Below, piece after piece: positions 56,625 through 64,000 of a DNA stretch of 64,000 nt (its first letter is position 1; each line of letters begins with the position of its first letter). Below the pieces are notes generated by a model that did no database searches, had not been told where the DNA came from, and worked only from the letters and a program-made list of their open reading frames with translations. Both the position numbers and the translations under genes were made by a program. The DNA comes from Litorihabitans aurantiacus. GTDB lineage: Bacteria; Actinomycetota; Actinomycetes; Actinomycetales; Beutenbergiaceae. The DNA is taken from positions 3,286,001 to 3,350,000 of the forward strand of contig NZ_BSUM01000001.1 in the NCBI RefSeq assembly GCF_030161595.1, given 5' to 3'.

Positions 56625-57334
56625 GCGCCGTGACACCCGGTGCTTCGCGCGGTGCGACGGGCGCCGAGGAGGTCGGCCGCGGTCCGCTGTCCCGCGTCGC
56701 GGCCGTGGTCTACCGCCACGTCACCCTCACCGCGCTGATCGCGCTCACCACACTGCCGGGCGCCGCCCTCGCGTTCGCGCTCCACCGCGACGCCTCCAAC
56801 ATCCCGCTGTACGTGCTCGCGCTCGTGCCGCTCGCCCCGGCGCTCTCGGCGGGGCTGTACGCGCAGCGGTCCTGGGAGCGCGACGACGACCAGCGGCCCG
56901 CGCTGCCGTTCTGGCGGGGCTACCGCCGCAACCTCGGGGACGTGCTGCGGTGGTGGCTGCCGGTCCTCGCCGTCGGCACGGTCCTCGCCGTCAACCTCGC
57001 CGGCGCGCGAGCGGTGCCCGGGGGTGCGGCACTCGTGCCGCTCACCCTCGTGCTGCTGGTCGTGCTCGTCCTGGTCTGCGCGCACCTGCTCGTGATCACG
57101 TCCGTGCTGCGCTTCCGCACGCGGGACGCCGTGCGCATCGCGCTCGGCGGGCTCGCCCGCCACTGGCGCTTCGCCGTCGCCGTCCTCTGCCTGCTGCTCG
57201 TCGCGGCGGCGCTGGTCGCGACGACGTGGGACGCCGCGCTCGTGCTCGCCTCCGGCGTCCTGCTCGCCATGCTCCGCCCGTTCACCCGCCCCGTCGTCGA
57301 CGACGTCACCGAGAGGTTCACCGCTCGTGCCTGA
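56621..57334 (+). CDS. DUF624 (YesL-like) membrane protein
   Basis: A 237-residue protein with five to six predicted helices (first YRHVTLTALIALTTLPGAALAF, then YVLALVPLAPALSAGLYA). The short WERDDDQRPALPFWRGYRRNLGDVLRWW loop is typical of DUF624, a family that travels with LplB/YtcP-type ABC importers and plant-polysaccharide genes. Its exact job is unknown; a helper of sugar uptake is the usual suggestion. It is coupled to genes on both sides by overlapping start and stop codons. Confidence 0.78.
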   Translation: MSAVTPGASRGATGAEEVGRGPLSRVAAVVYRHVTLTALIALTTLPGAALAFALHRDASNIPLYVLALVPLAPALSAGLYAQRSWERDDDQRPALPFWRGYRRNLGDVLRWWLPVLAVGTVLAVNLAGARAVPGGAALVPLTLVLLVVLVLVCAHLLVITSVLRFRTRDAVRIALGGLARHWRFAVAVLCLLLVAAALVATTWDAALVLASGVLLAMLRPFTRPVVDDVTERFTARA

Positions 57335-59437
57335 TCCCCGCACCGCCCCGCGCACCCCCGCGCCCGCACCGACACCCGCCGTCCTGCCTGCGACGCGGGG
57401 GATCGCCTTCGGCGGCGACTACAACCCCGAGCAGTGGGGCAAGGACGTCTGGGACGCCGACCACGAGGCGTTCGACGCCGCGCGCATCACCACCCTGACG
57501 GTCGGGGTCTTCATCTGGTCGCTCACGCAGCCGGCGGAGGACGTCTTCGACTTCACCGTGCTCGACGAGATCGTGCAGCGCGCCGCGGACGAGGGCCGCA
57601 CCATCTGCCTCGCCACCGGCACCGGGGCGCTCTCGCCGTGGATCGCCCGCGCGCACCCGGAGGTCACGCGCGTGGACTTCGAGGGTCGGCGCCACCTGTA
57701 CGGCCAGCGGCACAACGCGTGCTGGAGCTCACCGCAGTTCCGGCGGCTCGCGGCAGGGATCGCGGGGAGGGTCGCGGAGCGGTACGCGGACAACCCCGCC
57801 GTCGTCGCCTGGCACATCGGCAACGAGTACGGGGGCGACGGCGGCGCCTGCTACTGCGACCTCTGCGCCGCGGAGTTCCGGCTCTGGCTGCAGCGGCGCT
57901 ACGGCACGCTCGACGAGCTGAACGAGGCCTGGAACACCACCTTCTGGTCCCACCGGTTCACCGACTGGGAGGAGATCGTCCCGCCCAGCGCGCTCTCGGA
58001 GCACTGGAAGGGTCGCGGGCACACCGCCTTCCAGGGCATCACGCTCGACTACTACCGCTTCACCACCGACAACGCGATCCGGCAGTACACCGAGGAGCGG
58101 GCGGCGATCCGCGAGCACTCCGACCTCCCCACCACCACGAACTTCATGGGCTTCTTCCAGCCGCTGGACTACCACCGGTGGGCGCCGCACCTGGACTTCG
58201 CCTCGTGGGACAACTACCCCCGCGCAGCGACGAGCCGTGGCGCACCGCGATCACGCACGACCTCATGCGGGGCCTGAAGGACGGCGCCCCGTTCTGGCTG
58301 ATGGAGCAGACCCCGACCGTGACGGCCTCGCGCGACGTCAACCCCGTGCGCCGGCCGGGCATCAACCGGCTGTGGTCCTGGCAGGCCGTGGCCCACGGTT
58401 CGGACTCGGTCCTGTACTTCCAGATGCGCGCCTCCCGCGGCGCGTGCGAGATGACCCACGGCGCCGTGCTCGACCACTCCGGTCGGCTGGACACGCGCGC
58501 GTTCCGCGAGACCGCCGGCCTCGGCGCCGAGCTCGAGCGTGCCGGCGAGGCGATCCGCGGGGGCCGCACGCCGGCGCGCGTCGCGCTGCTCGTGGACTGG
58601 GACTCGTGGTGGGCGGTGGAGATGGCCGACGGCCCCAACCGCCTCGTGCGCTACCTCCCGACGCTGCTGGAGTGGGGCCGGGCGTTCTGGGACGCGGGTG
58701 CGCAGCTCGACGTCGTCCCCGTGACCGCCGACCTGAGCGGCTACGACGTCGTCGCCGCACCGCTGCTGCACCTGGTCGTCGGCGACCTGCCGGAGCGGCT
58801 GCGCGCCGTCGCCGAGCGCGGCGGCACCGTCCTGACCGGGTACCTGTCCGGTCGGGCCGACGAGGACGACCGGCGGTTCCTCGCCGACGTCCCCGGCCCG
58901 CTGGCCGATCTCGTCGGCGTGCGCGTGACCGAGACCGACGCCGCCGAGCCCCAGGAGGCCAACCCGATCGTGTTCGAGGACGTCGACGCGGACGAGCGGC
59001 TGGAGGTGCCCGGCCGCATGATCTTCGAGCTGCTGGAGCCTCGCGAGGGGACGGACGTCGTCGCGCGCTACGGCGCCGACTTCTACGCCGGGGTGCCCGC
59101 CGTGACGCGCCGTTCCGTGACGGTGGACGGCGCGGGCGAGCCCGGCGAGGCCTGGTACCTCGGCACCCAGCTCGACCAGCCCGGTCTGGCGCACGTCGTG
59201 CGGCGCGTCCTCGCGCGGCACGACCTGCTCGGCCCGTACGCCGACGTGAGCGGCCTCGAGCTCGCGACGCGCGTCTCGCCGTCGGGCGAGGTGGTCGACT
59301 TCCTGCTGCACCACGGCACCGAGGCCGTCACGGTCGCGCTGCACGCGGGCGGACGGGATCTCCTCACCGGGAGCGAGCTGCGCACCGGTCAGACGCTGCG
59401 GCTCGAGCCCGCCGACGTCGTCGTGCTGGCCCGCTGA
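57327..59437 (+). CDS. GH42 family beta-galactosidase, frameshifted
   Basis: About 703 residues. The start GTG 57327 overlaps the DUF624 stop by 8 bases. The catalytic barrel begins [27 protein letters not shown] holds the acid/base Glu, CYCDLC is part of the family's zinc site, and FWLMEQTPT holds the nucleophile Glu. The frame breaks in a C5 run (58217-58221); one added C gives [16 protein letters not shown]. The trimerisation and C-terminal domains follow normally. Family members act on beta-galactosides or alpha-L-arabinopyranosides; in this operon removal of galactosyl or arabinosyl decorations from hemicellulose is plausible. Confidence 0.84.
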
Positions 59438-60645
59438 TGGCGACCGTCGAGCGCGCCGAGGTCCTGCTCACCTCGCCCGGGCGCACCTTCGTCACCCTGC
59501 GGATCACGACCTCCGACGGCGTCGTCGGGCTCGGGGACGCGACGCTGAACGGGCGCGAGCTCGCCGTCGCGACCTACCTGCGCGACCACGTCGTACCGCT
59601 GCTGATCGGGAAGGACCCCGCGCGGATCGAGGACATGTGGCAGTACCTGTTCCGCGGGGCGTACTGGCGCCGCGGGCCGGTGACGATGACGGCGATCGCC
59701 GCCGTCGACGTCGCGCTGTGGGACGTCAAGGGCAAGGTCGCCGGGCTGCCGCTCTACCAGCTGCTCGGCGGGCGCTCCCGCGACGGCGTCATGGTCTACA
59801 CGCACGCGAGCGGGTCGAGTGTCGAGGAGATGCTCGAGGACGCCGACCGCGCCCGCGAGCTCGGCTACCGCGCGATCCGGGTGCAGGCCGCGGTGCCGGG
59901 CGTCGCGGGCACCTACGGGGTGAAGAAGAACGGGCGCTACGAGCCGGCCGACCACGCGCTGCCCGACGAGCAGCTCTGGTCCACCGAGGCCTACCTCGAC
60001 TTCGCCCCGGGCTACCTGCGCGCCGCGCGCGAGCACCTCGGGGACGGCGTCCACCTGCTGCACGACGTGCACCACCGCCTCACGCCGATCGAGGCGGCAC
60101 GGTTCGGCCGCGAGGTCGAGGACGTGAAGCTGTTCTGGATGGAGGACCCCACCCCGGCCGACAGCCAGGACGCCTACCGTCTGATCCGGCAGCACACGAC
60201 GACCCCGATCGCCGTCGGCGAGGTGCTGACCTCGATCTGGGACGTGAAGGACCTCATCACCGAGCGGCTGATCGACTACGTGCGCTGCTCGGTCGTGCAC
60301 GCCGGTGGGATCACGCATCTGCGCCGCATCTACGACCTCGCCGCGCTGTACGACGTCCGCTCCGGGTCGCACGGGGCCTCCGACCTCTCCCCGGTGACGC
60401 AGGCGGCCGCGACGCACCTGGCCACGGCGATCCCCAACCTCGGGGTGCAGGAGCACATGGGGTACCCGGACCTGACCGCGGAGGTGTTCCACGGTGGGGC
60501 GACGTACGCCGACGGCTCGCTCCACGTGAGCGAGGAGCCCGGCCTCGGTGTGACCTACGACGACGCGGCGGCTGCCCGGTTCGAGTACGAGCCGCGCTAC
60601 CTGCCGGTCGCGCGGCGGCTGGACGGGTCCGTCCACGACTGGTGA
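59437..60645 (+). CDS. manD: D-mannonate dehydratase family protein (enolase superfamily, ManD/RspA)
   Basis: A 402-residue protein. The start ATG 59437 overlaps the GH42 stop. The capping domain (about 1-115, [21 protein letters not shown]) is followed by the barrel with metal ligands in [18 protein letters not shown] and AVGEVLTS, and the ManD-type [12 protein letters not shown] loop. It would convert D-mannonate to 2-keto-3-deoxygluconate, a step of glucuronate breakdown, which fits the alpha-glucuronidase in the same divergon. Some relatives act on other acid sugars at low rates. No uronate isomerase or mannonate oxidoreductase gene lies nearby. Confidence 0.83.
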   Translation: MATVERAEVLLTSPGRTFVTLRITTSDGVVGLGDATLNGRELAVATYLRDHVVPLLIGKDPARIEDMWQYLFRGAYWRRGPVTMTAIAAVDVALWDVKGKVAGLPLYQLLGGRSRDGVMVYTHASGSSVEEMLEDADRARELGYRAIRVQAAVPGVAGTYGVKKNGRYEPADHALPDEQLWSTEAYLDFAPGYLRAAREHLGDGVHLLHDVHHRLTPIEAARFGREVEDVKLFWMEDPTPADSQDAYRLIRQHTTTPIAVGEVLTSIWDVKDLITERLIDYVRCSVVHAGGITHLRRIYDLAALYDVRSGSHGASDLSPVTQAAATHLATAIPNLGVQEHMGYPDLTAEVFHGGATYADGSLHVSEEPGLGVTYDDAAAARFEYEPRYLPVARRLDGSVHDW

Positions 60646-60727
60646 GCCGCGCGCCGTCGGCGGAGGTGTCGCGGGTGCGGTCGGACGTGTCACGAACCGG
60701 TCACGTCGCGGTGCGAGACTGTGCGGC

Positions 60728-61372
60728 GTGCTCGACGTCCCCGACTACGCCACGCGCGATCTCGCGTGGCTGCGCGACCTCCTGACCCGCCGCCCGTGGG
60801 CCACGATCGTGGCCGCGCCCGACGGCGTCCCCACCGCCACGCACATGCCGGTGCTGCTGGAGAACGCGGGGGGCGACGGCGGTGACGAGGCCCTCACGCT
60901 CGTGACCCACCTCGGCGTCCCCGACGACGAGACGCTCGGCCTCGCCGACGGTGTGCAGGTGCTCGTGGTGGTCGAGGGCGCCTCCGGGTACGTCACGCCC
61001 ACCTGGTACGCGTGGGGTCCGGCGGTGCCGACCTGGAACGTCGAGGTCGCGCACCTCACCGCGAGCGTCGAGCTCCTCGACGACGCCGGCACCTGGGACG
61101 TGCTGGTGCGCACCGTCGCGGCGTTCGAGAGCGCCCGCCCGGAGCCGTTCGTGCTGGCCGCCGACGACCTCGCCTACGCGCGCCGCCTCGCTCGCGGCGT
61201 GCGGGGCGTCCGCCTCCACGTCACCGACTGGCGCGGCAAGAACAAGATGTCGCAGGACAAGCCGGCCGCCGTCGTCGCCCGCATCGTCGCGGGTCTCGAG
61301 GACCCGGCTGATGTGCACGCCGACCCCGCGCTCGCCGCCGCGATGCGCGCCGTCCACCCCGACCTGCCGTGA
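60728..61372 (+). CDS. PaiB-family FMN-binding transcriptional regulator
   Basis: A 214-residue protein. It has the PaiB pattern: YATRDLAWLRDLLTRRPWATIVA, PTATHMPVLL, VEGASGYVTPTWYA, VPTWNVEVAHLT, and the end motif GKNKMSQDKPAAVVARIVAGL. The fold is a split-barrel flavin-binding domain; Bacillus PaiB represses protease and sporulation genes, but for most relatives regulation is unproven. It follows the manD gene after 82 bases and overlaps the amidohydrolase gene by 4 bases. Confidence 0.8.
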   Translation: MLDVPDYATRDLAWLRDLLTRRPWATIVAAPDGVPTATHMPVLLENAGGDGGDEALTLVTHLGVPDDETLGLADGVQVLVVVEGASGYVTPTWYAWGPAVPTWNVEVAHLTASVELLDDAGTWDVLVRTVAAFESARPEPFVLAADDLAYARRLARGVRGVRLHVTDWRGKNKMSQDKPAAVVARIVAGLEDPADVHADPALAAAMRAVHPDLP

Positions 61373-63011
61373 CCGGCCGCCCCACCCCGCCCGACCTGCT
61401 GCTGCGCTCCGCCCGCCTGGTCGGTCACGCCCGGCCCGTCGACGTGCGCGTCGAGGGCGGCGTCACGACGGCGATCGCCCCCGCCGGGGCGCTCGCGGCG
61501 CACCCGCGTGCCGAGACCGTGGACCTGGCGGGCCGCTGGCTGGTGCCCGGCCTGTGGGACGCGCACGTCCACCTGGTGCAGCAGGCGCTCGCCGAGCAGC
61601 GCCTCGACGTCTCGGGGGCGGGTTCGGCGGCCGAGGCGGCGGCGCTGGTGGCGGCGCACCTCGCTGGCACCGGTCGCGCTGTCGGCGGCGCGACGTCGGA
61701 CGCACCGAACGCGTCTGACCCCGGCGCCACGCTCGTCGGGTTCGGCTTCCGGGACGCCTCCTGGCCGGACCTGCCCACCGCGGAGGTGCTGGACGCGGCG
61801 GCGGGGGACGCGCCGTCGTGCTCGTGAGCGGTGACCTGCACTGCGGCTGGTTCTCGAGCGCGGCGCTGCGCCGCTTCGGCGTGCGCGCCGACGCCACCGG
61901 CCTCGTGCGCGAGGAGGCGTTCCTCCCGATCGCCGGGTTCCTCGACGACGCCGACGACGCGCGGCGCGACGCGTGGGTGCGGGCCGCGACGCGGACGGCG
62001 GCCCGGCGCGGCGTCGTCGGCATCCGCGACTTCGAGGCGGAGCACCCGCTGTCGTGGTCGCGGCGGGCGGGCGACGTCGCGGCGGAGAGCGCGCTCGCCG
62101 ACGGCATCGCGGTGCGCGTGCAGGCGGGGGTGTGGCCGCAGTTCCTCGACGAGCAGATCGCGGCCAGGCGGCGCAGCGGCGACGCGCTGCCCGGGTCGCC
62201 GAGCGACGCCACCGGCGCCGCGCTCCTCACCGTCGGGCCGCTCAAGGTCATCAGCGACGGTTCGCTCAACACGCGCACCGCCTACTGCCACGACCCCTAC
62301 CCCGGCACCCACGACCGCGGCGTGCTGACCTATGCGCCGCCCGAGCTGCGCGATCTCATGGGCCGCGCGCAGGACGCCGGGATCGGGAGCGCGATCCACG
62401 CGATCGGCGACGACGCGTGCGGCCTCGCGCTCGACGCGTTCGAGGCCACGGGCGCGTGGGGCAGCATCGAGCACGCCCAGCTCCTCACCGCGGCCGACGT
62501 GCGGCGCTTCGCCCGCCTCGACGTGACCGCCAGCGTGCAGCCCGCGCACCTCCTCGACGACCGCGACGTGGCCGACGACCTGTGGCCCGGCCGGACCGAC
62601 CGCGCCTTCGTGCTCGCCTCGCTCGTGGCGGCCGGCGCACGCCTCGCGCTGGGGTCGGACGCCCCCGTGGCACCGCTCGACCCGTGGCTCGCCATCGCCG
62701 CCGCCGTGCACCGCACCGGGGACGAGCGCCCCGCGTGGCACGGCGAGCAGCGCATCGACGCCGCGGCGGCGCTCGCGGCCTCGACGGGTGGTCGGGGTGT
62801 GGCGCCGGGTGTCGGCGACGTCGCGGACCTCGCGATCTGCGACGTCGACCCCCTGCTCGCCGACGCCGGCACGCGCGTGGCGGGGACGCTGCTCGCGGGG
62901 AGTGGACGCACCGCGACGGCGTGTGAGCCGCGTCTGGTCGCGGCGGGCCGCAACCGACTGTTCACGAGGCCGCTACACGGCCGTCGCCCGCGCGGCGCGC
63001 ACGCGGCCTAG
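61369..63011 (+). CDS. YtcJ-like metal-dependent amidohydrolase, frameshifted
   Basis: About 547 residues of the Amidohydro_3 group. The start GTG 61369 overlaps the PaiB stop. GLWDAHVHL is the first metal-binding motif; later come LKVISDGSLNTRTAYCHDPYPGT, SAIHAIGDDACGLAL, GSIEHAQLL and LALGSDAPVAPLDP with the last catalytic Asp. The frame breaks in a G5 run (61803-61807); one added G gives AAGGRAVVLVSGDLHCGW. The substrate is unknown; relatives hydrolyse amides or formamides. Its TAG stop is part of the -10 box of the next gene. Confidence 0.8.
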
Positions 63012-63014
63012 CGT
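63009..63014 (+). promoter_or_regulatory. -10 box TAGCGT for the histidine phosphatase gene
   Basis: TAGCGT ends seven bases before the ATG at 63022. Its first three bases are the stop codon of the amidohydrolase gene. Confidence 0.5.
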
Positions 63015-63021
63015 CGCGGGC

Positions 63022-63733
63022 ATGGACACCACGCAGGTCGCACCGACGACGACCACCCCCACGACGACCACCCTCACCCTGGTCCGCCACGGCCAGACCC
63101 ACCTCAACGCCCGCCGCGTCATGCAGGGCGCGTGCGACTCGCCCCTGACCCGCACCGGGCGGGCCGGGGTGCTCGTGACCGCGCAGCACCTCTCGACGCA
63201 GGCGTTCGACGCCGCCTACTCCTCGCCGCAGGGGCGCGCGGTGATGACCGCCGTCGAGATCGTGCGCCACCACGACGAGCTGCCGCTGCGCAGCGTCGCG
63301 GGGCTGCGCGAGTTCTCCTTCGGCCGCTACGAGCGCCGCCCCGAGCGCGAGCTCGACGAGATCGAGCCCTGGGCGGTGTTCGTGCCGCGCGTGCTCGCCG
63401 GCGAGCACCCGGGGCTGCCGGGCGGGGAGTCCGGTGCCGACTTCATGGACCGCGTGCGCACGACGTTCGCGCGGATCGTCGAGGCGCACCCGGGGGCACG
63501 TGCTCGTCGTCGGGCACGGGCTCACGCTGGGGGCCTACCTCGCGACCATCGACCCGAGCGGGCTCGTGCCGCTGCCGAACGCGTCGGTCTCGCGCGTCGA
63601 GGTGACGCGCGAGGAGGGCAGCGAGGTGTCGATCTCGCGGATCCTCGAGGTCGCGGTCGACGTCGCGGGGCACGGTTCGCTGTCGGCGCGCCCGGCGCCC
63701 GGGCCGGTCGCGGCGCCGCTACCCGCCGCCTGA
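63022..63733 (+). CDS. Histidine phosphatase family protein, frameshifted
   Basis: About 236 residues, phosphoglycerate-mutase-like phosphatase. After a Thr-rich N-terminus comes LVRHGQTHLNARRVMQG with the phospho-accepting His, then SSPQGRAVMTAVEI, LREFSFGRYE and VVGHGLTLGAYL with the second catalytic His. The break in the G5 run (63492-63496) is the opposite of most others: one base must be removed (or two added) to join IVEAHPG to HVLVVGHG. Substrate unknown; it may act on small phosphate esters. Confidence 0.8.
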
Positions 63734-63910
63734 GGGACGCGGCCCGCCGCCTGACGGCCGCTCCCCGGTCGGGGGTGTCCGCCAGGAGCGGCTGACCGGG
63801 TGACGCGCGCCTCGCCCGGTCGGGGGATCGGCGCCACGACGGTGCCGGGCGTCGGGCGGTGCGGGAGCCGGCCGCTCACAGCGGACGCGTCGGCTGTCGC
63901 ATGCACGGCC

Positions 63911-63916
63911 TACGGT
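63911..63916 (+). promoter_or_regulatory. -10 box TACGGT for the last gene
   Basis: TACGGT ends six bases before the ATG at 63923, in the same context (CCTACGGTGGCGGG-ATG) as the promoter at 39047-39052. Confidence 0.45.
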
Positions 63917-63922
63917 GGCGGG

Positions 63923-64000
63923 ATGACGGGCCGGGAGGGTGTCGCGCGCGGGCCCTCGGCCGCGCCCACCCCGCCCGCGCCCACCGCTCCTGCGCTCACC
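63923..64000 (+). CDS. Start of an unidentified gene, 3' partial
   Basis: Only 26 codons are visible: MTGREGVARGPSAAP then an Ala/Pro/Thr stretch. The call rests on the TACGGT box six bases upstream and an open frame to the window edge. The product cannot be identified. The 189 bases before it hold only a weak possible hairpin (GACCGGG 63794-63800 with CCCGGTC 63815-63821). Confidence 0.4.
   Translation, partial: MTGREGVARGPSAAPTPPAPTAPALT

Overview
The window is very GC-rich actinobacterial DNA. GTG starts are frequent, start and stop codons often overlap (ATGA or GTGA), and many genes have a TANNNT -10 box only 5-8 bases before the start codon, as in leaderless transcripts. Gene content (secreted ThuA/PKD/SLH proteins, many glycosidases, AMIN-like lipoprotein, Eis-type acetyltransferase, PaiB, DUF4235) suggests a saprophytic member of the Micrococcales. 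The genus cannot be fixed from the sequence.

Layout. 1-9.5 kb: two adjacent cell-surface ThuA proteins ending in three SLH modules, an anchored CopC/YtkA-like protein and small secreted or lipoproteins. 9.6-17.7 kb: GH31 glycosidase, AMIN-like lipoprotein, glutaminase-STAS, ThrE exporter, MFS transporter. 17.8-21.4 kb: four tandem paralogues of an unrecognised two-helix membrane protein; two more lie at 39-40.6 kb. 21.4-30 kb: DUF429, zwf-GH15 operon, GH114 lipoprotein, Eis-like acetyltransferase, glutaredoxin. 30.5-39 kb: DUF4235, RsmC-type methyltransferase, EamA/LysR pair, LacI regulator, SWIM-SNF2 helicase. 40.8-44 kb: surface purple-acid-phosphatase-like protein with SLH modules. 44-60.6 kb: a glucuronoxylan-type divergon. 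On the minus strand are LacI, a serine hydrolase and GH67 alpha-glucuronidase; on the plus strand GH3, two ABC permeases, a solute-binding lipoprotein, GH39, DUF624, GH42 and mannonate dehydratase. A palindromic operator lies just after the plus-strand promoter. 60.7-64 kb: PaiB, amidohydrolase, histidine phosphatase and the start of one more gene. In the divergon, GH67, GH3 and GH39 would release glucuronate and xylose, the ABC system would import oligosaccharides using an ATPase encoded elsewhere, and ManD would act in hexuronate breakdown.

The most striking non-genic feature is a family of eight 86-87 bp elements in three intergenic clusters (9.5, 23 and 30 kb). Each has exactly three 24-base half-units (CGACTG-N12-CGGATA), two direct and one inverted, with a fixed spacing plan. 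The N12 cores differ between elements but match within an element, so the stems are preserved. Two of the clusters are joined to period-7 tandem arrays that abut the -10 box of the neighbouring gene.

At least sixteen genes carry single-base frame breaks, mostly one base short in G or C runs. This looks like homopolymer error in the assembly rather than gene decay, and the coordinates of those genes span the break. No rRNA, tRNA, insertion sequence, phage or CRISPR locus was recognised.
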